Shown here one piece after another: positions 1-5,482 of a stretch of 5,739 bases of DNA; position 1 is the stretch's first letter, and each line of letters opens with the position of its first letter. The notes below the pieces were generated by a model. That model did no database searches. It saw nothing but the letters and a program-made list of their open reading frames with translations, and had not been told where the DNA came from. Position numbers and translations under genes: made by a program. The stretch is taken from the NCBI GenBank assembly GCA_009926035.1, contig RFPQ01000058.1, positions 1 through 5,739 on the forward strand, read 5' to 3'. The stretch comes from Betaproteobacteria bacterium (lineage in GTDB: Bacteria; Pseudomonadota; Gammaproteobacteria; Burkholderiales; Methylophilaceae).

Positions 1-1154
1 GCATCCATCACAGGCGACACATTGCCGGTTCTATATATAGTTTGTTTGATCGCTAATACGTCAGGATCTTTTGAAGCTGTTCTGAGTAAATTTAAAACAG
101 GCTCAAAGCTTTCGTAAGGATGGTGAAGTAAAATATCTCGTGTTTTAAGTTCGTCAAAAATAGATCCTTTAATTAGAGATAATTTAGGTATGTGAGACGG
201 AAATTTTAGATCAGGCCGATTCACAATCTCTGCCACTTGCATCAAGCGCATTAAATTGACTGGTCCATCGACGCGATAACAATCTTCAGGATTTAAATCA
301 CAAGATTTTCTTAAATACTTAAGAAGATGATCTGGAATATCAGAAGATATTTCAAGTCTTACTGCGTCACCCAAGTGCCTTGTAGAGAGCTCGCCCTTTA
401 AAGATTCTTTTAAATCAGAAATATCATCATCAGATACAAATAAATCTGAATTTCTTGTGACCCTGAATTGATAACACCCAGTAATTTTCATACCAGGAAA
501 AAGTTCGTGCACAAAAGATTGCATAAAAGTTGACAGGATAACAATCCCATAGGGCTTTTGGCTGATACGTGTTGGCATCTGAATGACGCGTGGTATAGAG
601 CGAGGTGCTTGCACTACCGCTAATTTAGGCGTTCTACCAAAATCGTCTTTACCTTCTAATGTTACAAAAAAGTTTAAGCTTTTATTAATAACTTTAGGGA
701 AAGGGTGAGCTGGATCTAAAACAATGGGTGTCAGAAGAGGAACAAGTTCTTTTTCAAAGTAGGTTTTTGCCCAGCGATGTTGACTTGGTGTCCATGCGCT
801 CTCAAAGTGAAGATGAACCCCTTCTCTCTCAAGTCTCGGTAAAATATCTTTTTGGAATATTTTATATTTATGGCTAACAAGCGTCTGGGTCTCTTTGACA
901 ATATTAAGGTATGCCTCACCTACGACGAGGCCATCTTGTGTTTTACTTTTAGGATTTTTTCGTAACTGCTCTTTTAGCACTGCAATACGAATTTCAAAAA
1001 ATTCATCTAAATTACTGGAAACAATACAGATATATTTAAGGCGCTCTAAAAGCGGTATTTTAAGATTTTGAGCTAAAGCCAAGACGCGTCGATTGAATTC
1101 GAGCGCTCCTAATTCACGGTTTAATAAATTAAGTTTAGATTTCACAGCATTCAT
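1..1154 (-). CDS. ppk1: Polyphosphate kinase 1, N-terminal 384 residues (3' end beyond window)
   Basis: PPK1 reversibly transfers the gamma-phosphate of ATP to a growing inorganic polyphosphate chain. The frame is open from an ATG at 1154 to the window edge. The N-terminal domain shows LNRELGALEFNRRVL (about residues 10-24) and SNLDEFFEIR (47-56), the region of E. coli PPK that includes the ATP-contacting Asn45. The next domain has the family hallmark AHPFPKVINKSLNF, and the visible part ends at AIKQTIYRTGNVSPVMD, where the Arg of IYR corresponds to E. coli Arg375. The autophosphorylated catalytic histidine and the rest of the C-terminal domains lie outside the window, so activity cannot be confirmed. 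No other in-frame ATG lies just upstream, no Shine-Dalgarno is present, and GTG at codon 4 is the only near alternative. It is transcribed divergently from ppx across a shared region with Pho-box-like sites, fitting phosphate control. Confidence 0.95.
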   Translation of the reverse strand, partial: MNAVKSKLNLLNRELGALEFNRRVLALAQNLKIPLLERLKYICIVSSNLDEFFEIRIAVLKEQLRKNPKSKTQDGLVVGEAYLNIVKETQTLVSHKYKIFQKDILPRLEREGVHLHFESAWTPSQHRWAKTYFEKELVPLLTPIVLDPAHPFPKVINKSLNFFVTLEGKDDFGRTPKLAVVQAPRSIPRVIQMPTRISQKPYGIVILSTFMQSFVHELFPGMKITGCYQFRVTRNSDLFVSDDDISDLKESLKGELSTRHLGDAVRLEISSDIPDHLLKYLRKSCDLNPEDCYRVDGPVNLMRLMQVAEIVNRPDLKFPSHIPKLSLIKGSIFDELKTRDILLHHPYESFEPVLNLLRTASKDPDVLAIKQTIYRTGNVSPVMD

Positions 1155-1160
1155 ACTATC

Positions 1161-1194
1161 ATTGTGATTACTGAATATGACATTTACATGACAT
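1161..1194 (-). promoter_or_regulatory. Pho-box promoter of ppk1
   Basis: Read on the minus strand, 1194-1177 is ATGTCAT-GTAA-ATGTCAT: two identical 7-mers, each one mismatch from the PhoB half-site CTGTCAT, with the classic 11-base period. Exactly 10 bases further on is CACAAT (1166-1161), a 4/6 match to TATAAT. There is no good -35, as expected where PhoB replaces it. The ATG at 1154 follows after only 6 bases, so transcription would start at or very close to the start codon. The half-sites are seen directly; PhoB binding and the -10 are inferred. Confidence 0.68.
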
Positions 1195-1203
1195 TTATGA
1201 GAT

Positions 1204-1237
1204 ATGTCATCGATATGTCATAAACTTGTTTTAAATT
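1204..1237 (+). promoter_or_regulatory. Pho-box promoter of ppx
   Basis: On the plus strand, 1204-1221 is ATGTCAT-CGAT-ATGTCAT, the same half-site as in the ppk1 box and the same 11-base period. The candidate -10 is TAAATT at 1232-1237 (4/6, with the important A2 and T6), 10 bases after the box; TTAAAT one base earlier is an alternative. The ATG at 1248 comes 10 bases after the hexamer, leaving a leader of only a few bases. The box is separated by 9 bases from the opposite-facing ppk1 box, and together they form an imperfect inverted repeat over 1177-1221. Confidence 0.68.
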
Positions 1238-1247
1238 AGCGTCCTTT

Positions 1248-2876
1248 ATGATGATACCTTCACTCAAAACAGCTCAATCTCCCGAAAATCTTAATGGCTT
1301 ATATGCCTCTATAGATCTGGGCTCTAATAGCTTTAGGATGATGATTGCTAAAATCAATTACCTCCCGACAGGCGTTCAATTTCAAACTATAGATACCCTA
1401 AGAGACACGGTAAGACTCGCTGGCGGGCTCAATAAAGATAATGAGTTAAGTGAAGAGTCAATGACGAAAGCTTTAGCTGCCATTTTAAGATTTGGCGATC
1501 GCTTAAGAAGCTTTAACCCCAATCAAGTTGTAGCGGTTGCTACCAATACATTCCGAGTCGCTCGTAATGCCAAAAAATTTGTGGATGAGGCAGAAAAGCT
1601 TTTAGGCTTTCCTATCGATGTCATCTCAGGAAACGAAGAAGCAAGACTTATTTACATTGGAGCCTCACATATCGCACCTATGTGTGTTGGCAAACGTCTT
1701 GTATTTGATATTGGCGGTGGTTCTACTGAAATCATTATTGGTGACGGCCATGAGCCTAAGCTTCTAGAGTCTCTTCCTATAGGATGCGTTTCTTTTAGCC
1801 AAAGATTTTTTTCAGAAGGTATAGTCGATGAAGAAAATTTCAAGGCTGCACAGAATGCAGCTTTAAAGGAAATTAAAGTTATCGCACCTTTCTATCGAAA
1901 AATGGGTTGGGAGCAAGCGATTGGCTCCTCAGGCACAGCCAGAGCTATTGCAGAACTTATTGCGCTCAATGGCTTGAGTGGTGAACCACATAATCTTCCT
2001 GTTGAAGAAACAGGCGGTGTTATCACACGTCATGGTTTAGATTTACTTAAAAAAAACTTACTTGAAACAAAACATACTGATCGATTAAGCTTATTAGGGT
2101 TAAAAGCAGATCGTAAACCTGTGCTTCCCGGAGGTCTTGCTATTATGATCTCAGCCTTTGAAGAATTAGGTATTGAGCATATGGAAATTACTGAAGCCGC
2201 TCTTCTCTTTGGCTCACTCCACCACCTCTATGATCAATCTAAGAATGGCGCACATACTAAGAAAAAAGGTATTCTTAAAACACTCTTTAATTCAATTGGC
2301 AAATTAGAAAATTTAGATACGAGACATGGTCTGATTGAGCAATTGGGAAAACGTTTTAATATAGATGAAGCACAATTTAAACGTGTAAGTGAAACAGCTG
2401 ATTTTTTTCTCGATCAATTACCTACCTTTAAAAAAGAAGACAGAAAAAATAATCGCAAGCTTTTAACTTGGGCATCATTCTTGCATGAGATTGGTTTGGC
2501 TGTATCACGAAGTGACTACCAAAAACATTCTGCTTATATTATTTCCAATGCTGATTTGCCAGGATTTTCAAGGCTTGATCAGGCTAGGCTTGCAGGGCTT
2601 GTCTTGGGTCATAACGGTAAACTCAATAAACTTCCTATGAGTCCTGGTTATATCGATTGGCACTTGTTATTCTGCTTAAGACTTGCGCATGTCGTTTCTA
2701 GAAAAAGAGAAAGTGGAGCGTTGCCGCTTATTAAAGTACAACAAAGCGCAAAAGGATTTAAATTAAAAATTTCAAAGGCTTGGTTAGAAAAAAATCCATT
2801 CATTCAATTTGGCCTTAATAAAGAAGCATCCGACTGGAAAAAGATTGAATGGAAGTACGAGATAGAACTTTATTAG
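1248..2876 (+). CDS. ppx: Exopolyphosphatase, Ppx/GppA family
   Basis: This enzyme removes terminal phosphates from polyphosphate; some family members instead or also hydrolyse pppGpp to ppGpp. The actin-like ATPase fold motifs are in order: IDLGSNSFRM (22-31), SGNEEARLIY (127-136, with E130 matching the E. coli catalytic Glu121), FDIGGGSTEIIIG (153-165), GSSGTAR (226-232) and PGGLAI (294-299). The C-terminal half has the HD-like helical domain with LHEIG (412-416) and HSAYIISNADLPGF (427-440), as in E. coli PPX. The length of 542 residues is slightly above the 513 of E. coli PPX. An in-frame TAA at 1221-1223 precedes ATG 1248; ATG 1251 is equally possible, and neither has a Shine-Dalgarno. 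The usual ALREG motif reads ALLFG (318-322), an oddity. It is divergent from ppk1, which supports exopolyphosphatase over a purely GppA role. Its stop codon overlaps that of the convergent glycosyltransferase gene. Confidence 0.93.
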   Translation: MMIPSLKTAQSPENLNGLYASIDLGSNSFRMMIAKINYLPTGVQFQTIDTLRDTVRLAGGLNKDNELSEESMTKALAAILRFGDRLRSFNPNQVVAVATNTFRVARNAKKFVDEAEKLLGFPIDVISGNEEARLIYIGASHIAPMCVGKRLVFDIGGGSTEIIIGDGHEPKLLESLPIGCVSFSQRFFSEGIVDEENFKAAQNAALKEIKVIAPFYRKMGWEQAIGSSGTARAIAELIALNGLSGEPHNLPVEETGGVITRHGLDLLKKNLLETKHTDRLSLLGLKADRKPVLPGGLAIMISAFEELGIEHMEITEAALLFGSLHHLYDQSKNGAHTKKKGILKTLFNSIGKLENLDTRHGLIEQLGKRFNIDEAQFKRVSETADFFLDQLPTFKKEDRKNNRKLLTWASFLHEIGLAVSRSDYQKHSAYIISNADLPGFSRLDQARLAGLVLGHNGKLNKLPMSPGYIDWHLLFCLRLAHVVSRKRESGALPLIKVQQSAKGFKLKISKAWLEKNPFIQFGLNKEASDWKKIEWKYEIELY

Positions 2877-4084
2877 ACAGTCGTTTTTGCGTTATCTATT
2901 CTAGTATTCGTATATCTCGTAAGTGATGTTTTTTGTGTGATTATATTTTTATAGAACTTAGCCACTTTCTTAGCTAAGACATGCGCACCCCACTTGTCTT
3001 CTGCGTATTTTCTACCTTTGTCTCCAATACTTTCACGTTTTAATGGATCAGATAAAAGTATGCTCACTTTATCTGCAAAATCATGGGTATCATCTTTTGC
3101 GATTAACACCCCCTCACCTTCGATAAGTATTGATTTAGTTCCAAGCTCTGCAAGGGCTACCACTGCAGTTCCTTGAGCCATCGCTTCTAAAAGCACTAAA
3201 CCTTGTGTCTCGCTCTTTGATGCAAAAACGAATACATCAGCCGCTTGATAACATGCGATCAATTCATGACTGCGATCTAAATAACCAATCATCTTTACTT
3301 TATTTAAAAGACCCAATCTGGCAATCGATGCTTTAATCGATTCTTCTGCTGGACCTTCACCTGTAATCACTAACAATGCATCAGGATGTTTTTGAATTAA
3401 TTTCACATGCATTTCAAGCAAAAACTCAATGTTCTTTTCGTGAGCCACACGGCCTACGAATAAGAGCATGGGTTGCGTTAATGGAATGTCATGGCTAATG
3501 CGGAAGTATTCTCCGTCTACTTTAGCAAAACTTGGCTCATCTAAGCCTGTAGCCACTACTTCTGCAGACGTTTTAATGCCATATTCTTTTAATACATCTA
3601 GCATCGGTTTTGACGGTGAGACGATGCCGTCAACAGCATTACACTGTCTTCTTGATATGGTTCTTGCAAGTTTCCTTGAAATAAATTGTGGAATAAAAGG
3701 TAGATAATGATGCAAATAATCTTCAAAAAACGTATGGTAGGTTTCAATCACAGGGATATCTAATTTTTTACCAAAGTGAATGCCCACGTAATGCGCTGTA
3801 AATGGCGTATGAATATGTATCACATCAAAATGTCTCTCTTCAATCCATGGCAACAATGCCTTTGATTTACCAAAATTCATTAAACGATCTTCGGGATCGA
3901 AATAAATCTTATGGGAAGGCACTCTTACAATCCAATCTTCATGCTTATCCTCATCTCCATAAGAAGGTGCGATTAAGGTTACTTGATGCCCCAGTGCCTT
4001 AAGCTCTTTTGCAAAAGTATTGATAGATGTAGATACCCCATTCACACGAGGAAAAAAAACGTCAGATATAAAAAGTATATTCAT
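2873..4084 (-). CDS. GT4 glycosyltransferase, candidate diacylglycerol glycosyltransferase (Agt-like)
   Basis: This 403-residue protein has the two-Rossmann (GT-B) layout of retaining GT4 enzymes. The N-terminal acceptor domain opens with ISDVFFPRVNGVSTSI (6-21), resembling the start of bacterial monoglucosyldiacylglycerol synthases and SqdX-type enzymes, and includes HIHTPFTAHYVG (90-101) and ETYHTFFEDY (114-123). The nucleotide-sugar domain has FVGRVAHEKN (209-218, with R212 and K217 for the donor phosphates), ITGEGP (240-245) and the EX7E motif with E292 and E300 in SETQGLVLLEA. No signal peptide is seen, so it would be a cytosolic or membrane-associated enzyme. The last 20 or so residues look like an unconserved tail running to the overlap with ppx. 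Its ATG directly follows the PAP2 stop (TAAATG) with no Shine-Dalgarno, which suggests translational coupling. GT4 membership is clear. Diacylglycerol as acceptor is inferred from the PAP2, PlsC and PlcP neighbours; lipid-linked glycan synthesis is the main alternative. Confidence 0.88.
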   Translation of the reverse strand: MNILFISDVFFPRVNGVSTSINTFAKELKALGHQVTLIAPSYGDEDKHEDWIVRVPSHKIYFDPEDRLMNFGKSKALLPWIEERHFDVIHIHTPFTAHYVGIHFGKKLDIPVIETYHTFFEDYLHHYLPFIPQFISRKLARTISRRQCNAVDGIVSPSKPMLDVLKEYGIKTSAEVVATGLDEPSFAKVDGEYFRISHDIPLTQPMLLFVGRVAHEKNIEFLLEMHVKLIQKHPDALLVITGEGPAEESIKASIARLGLLNKVKMIGYLDRSHELIACYQAADVFVFASKSETQGLVLLEAMAQGTAVVALAELGTKSILIEGEGVLIAKDDTHDFADKVSILLSDPLKRESIGDKGRKYAEDKWGAHVLAKKVAKFYKNIITQKTSLTRYTNTRIDNAKTTV

Positions 4085-4597
4085 TTAGATAATGTAAAAA
4101 GAAATGGTTGAAATAAGAATACCGATTAGAGCACCCACTAGAACATCACTTGGGTAATGAAGCCCTAAAATAGGTCTAGATAATCCAATTAAAATTGTGA
4201 ATGGGATTAATACCATGGCAAACATAGGGTAATAATGTATTGCCACCATGGAGAATATGACAGCATGAAGCGTGTGTCCGGATGGAAAGCTAAATTGATC
4301 CAGAGGTATACTTCTTAATGAAATCTGCTGATGCACATTAAAAGGACGTGGGCGAAGTGTTCTTACTTTAAGCCACTTATAAATCAATGTGCCAATAATT
4401 CCAGCTGATGCCATATGACTTACAGGCAATAATGCACGATCTTGATCCAAACATAGCATAAATACCATAAGGCTATACCAAAACACACCGTCACCTAAAC
4501 GACTTATAACCTTGAAGAAATTTCTGATGAGAGTGTTATGACTCGTTCTATTAAATGTAATACATAAAAGACTATCAACATGATGAAGCTGATTCAT
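4085..4597 (-). CDS. PAP2-family membrane phosphatase (phosphatidate phosphatase candidate)
   Basis: This is a small integral-membrane acid phosphatase of 170 residues. Counting from the ATG at 4597, all three PAP2 signatures are intact: KX6RP (K77, R84-P85), PSGH (105-108) and SRX5HX3D (S140, R141, H147, D151), with H108, H147 and D151 as catalytic residues. About five hydrophobic membrane segments surround them, one of them forming the C-terminus. The family dephosphorylates phosphatidic acid, phosphatidylglycerol phosphate or undecaprenyl diphosphate. Here the acyltransferase upstream and glycosyltransferase downstream favour phosphatidic acid to diacylglycerol, but this is inference. ATG 4597 is preferred because AGG lies 6 bases upstream and MNQLHHVDSLLC matches how relatives begin; ATG 4621 would add 8 residues but has no ribosome-binding site. 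The 78 bases back to the plsC stop hold no convincing promoter or terminator, so it probably belongs to the plsC operon. Confidence 0.9.
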   Translation of the reverse strand: MNQLHHVDSLLCITFNRTSHNTLIRNFFKVISRLGDGVFWYSLMVFMLCLDQDRALLPVSHMASAGIIGTLIYKWLKVRTLRPRPFNVHQQISLRSIPLDQFSFPSGHTLHAVIFSMVAIHYYPMFAMVLIPFTILIGLSRPILGLHYPSDVLVGALIGILISTISFYII

Positions 4598-4603
4598 GTA
4601 CAA

Positions 4604-4607
4604 CCTA
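4604..4607 (-). promoter_or_regulatory. Ribosome-binding site deciding the PAP2 start
   Basis: TAGG on the minus strand sits 6 bases before ATG 4597. It is the only recognisable Shine-Dalgarno in front of any gene start in this window and is the reason for choosing this start over ATG 4621. The site is short, so the support is modest. Confidence 0.45.
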
Positions 4608-4675
4608 ATTTTATTTGGCATAGCATTTATCCATAATAGATATTTCGATTAGGTTAATGTCGGATTATGAAAGTT

Positions 4676-5395
4676 TTATGACAAATTTAGAGATAAGTTT
4701 TTTTGAATGATCTCGTGTGTATAGCTTGCAAGCTCTTTTCTGTTGCCTCTAGGTCTTATTGGCTGAAGAACATCAAGGACTGCTGTAATATGATTTTCTT
4801 TTTTAATTTTTATAATCGAATCGACCAGCGACATATCATCAATAAATGCAACCTTATCTGAATAATGAAGATCCTCTTGATACCTTAAACAAATGGGTAA
4901 GATCGATTTATTTGAATCGATAGATGATTGAAATAAATTGCTCTTAAAAGGTAATACGTAACGACCATTTGTTGAAGTCCCTTCAGGAAATATACAAACA
5001 GATCGTTTCATCAGTCGTCGCTTCATTTTCTTTAAAGCTTTTTTGATGTCAGATACTTTATCTCGCTTGATAAATATCGTCCCTGTCATATGCGCTACCC
5101 ATCCAAAAAGTGGCCATGAAGCCACATCAGATTTCGCAACAAAAATAGATGGTTTGATAGATTGGATAATAATAATATCGAGCCATGAGATATGGTTAGA
5201 CACAATTAAATAATTTTTTTGGTTTAAGAGTTGAGCTTCAAATCCTTTTAACTCAACCTTAATTTCAAAAATACTTAAAAGTTTTTTACACCAATATTGA
5301 ATAATCTTTTCTTGTTGTTTCCTTGTGGCTATAAAGATTAGCAAACATAGAGGAATAACTAGCAAGATATGTAAAAGAATCTTCAAAGTCTTCAT
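4676..5395 (-). CDS. plsC: 1-acyl-sn-glycerol-3-phosphate acyltransferase (PlsC/OlsA family)
   Basis: The family transfers an acyl chain to lysophosphatidic acid, giving phosphatidic acid, at the inner membrane. From the ATG at 5395 (239 residues, typical length), a hydrophobic N-terminal segment (about 4-23) serves as membrane anchor. The acyltransferase blocks follow: NHISWLD (67-73, HX4D with H68 and D73), GTIFIKRD (105-112), FPEGTSTNG (136-144, acceptor-phosphate binding) and LPI (166-168). A longer frame from ATG 5425 adds 10 residues, but that ATG falls inside a Pho-box-like half-site; ATG 5395 places the -10 and start codon as in the other promoters here. Neither start has a Shine-Dalgarno. 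It heads a likely operon with PAP2 and the GT4 enzyme. OlsA, the lyso-ornithine-lipid acyltransferase, is a close relative and cannot be excluded; no olsB is visible beside it. A second PlsC elsewhere in the genome would favour a specialised role. Confidence 0.88.
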   Translation of the reverse strand: MKTLKILLHILLVIPLCLLIFIATRKQQEKIIQYWCKKLLSIFEIKVELKGFEAQLLNQKNYLIVSNHISWLDIIIIQSIKPSIFVAKSDVASWPLFGWVAHMTGTIFIKRDKVSDIKKALKKMKRRLMKRSVCIFPEGTSTNGRYVLPFKSNLFQSSIDSNKSILPICLRYQEDLHYSDKVAFIDDMSLVDSIIKIKKENHITAVLDVLQPIRPRGNRKELASYTHEIIQKNLSLNLS

Positions 5396-5402
5396 GGAAG
5401 AG

Positions 5403-5436
5403 ATAATAAAGTAGTTCTGTGTCATATTTGTGACAC
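5403..5436 (-). promoter_or_regulatory. Pho-box-like promoter of the plsC-PAP2-GT4 operon
   Basis: On the minus strand, 5436-5419 reads GTGTCAC-AAAT-ATGACAC: half-sites with 11-base period matching the PhoB consensus CTGTCA(T/C) at 6/7 and 5/7. Exactly 10 bases later is TATTAT (5408-5403), a 5/6 match to TATAAT. ATG 5395 follows after 7 bases with no Shine-Dalgarno. The spacing agrees with the other three candidate Pho promoters, which is the main support; the second half-site is weak. Confidence 0.5.
5419..5436. repeat. Inverted repeat GTGTCA-N6-TGACAC
   Basis: Perfect 6-base arms lie at 5419-5424 and 5431-5436 with a 6-base spacer. The repeat coincides with the minus-strand Pho-box-like site. 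It could simply reflect half-sites readable on both strands, or be a dyad operator for a different dimeric regulator. It is too short and lacks the T run needed for a terminator. Confidence 0.6.
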
Positions 5437-5440
5437 TGTT

Positions 5441-5474
5441 TTGTCACGAAACTTTCATACTTTTCATATTTAAT
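5441..5474 (+). promoter_or_regulatory. Pho-box promoter of the plcP-like gene
   Basis: On the plus strand, 5441-5458 reads TTGTCAC-GAAA-CTTTCAT, with both half-sites one mismatch from CTGTCA(T/C) and an 11-base period. Two further half-site matches lie upstream in the same register, GTGACAC at 5430 and GTGTCAT at 5419, so four 7-mers run at exact 11-base steps over 5419-5458. The -10 is TTTAAT (5469-5474, 5/6), 10 bases after the box. ATG 5483 comes 8 bases later, so the predicted transcript begins at or next to the start codon. Confidence 0.6.
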
Positions 5475-5482
5475 ACGCACCT

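Noticed and set aside
731..919. Minus-strand 62-codon open frame
   Set aside because: It lies wholly inside ppk1 on the same strand in another frame; ppk1 has clear family motifs across it and this product looks like nothing known.
1177..1221. Imperfect inverted repeat as a transcription terminator or attenuator
   Set aside because: It lies between divergent genes, upstream of both starts, is AT-rich and has no T run; opposite-facing PhoB half-sites explain it fully.
3468..4002. Plus-strand open frames of 66 and 79 codons (also one at 2994-3176)
   Set aside because: They are antisense to the GT4 gene, whose conserved motifs run through the region; there is no ribosome-binding site or coding character.
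4598..4621. ATG 4621 as the PAP2 start
   Set aside because: No Shine-Dalgarno precedes it, whereas ATG 4597 has AGG 6 bases upstream and matches the usual N-terminus of relatives; it remains possible.
4598..4675. Internal promoter or Pho box between plsC and PAP2
   Set aside because: CTTTCAT occurs on the minus strand, but the next candidate half-site is off the 11-base register. CCGACA and TATTAT are 19 bases apart and weak as a -35/-10 pair, so operon read-through is simpler.
5286..5480. Minus-strand 64-codon frame overlapping plsC and its promoter region
   Set aside because: Out of frame with the clear acyltransferase; it covers the promoter region and has no recognisable content.
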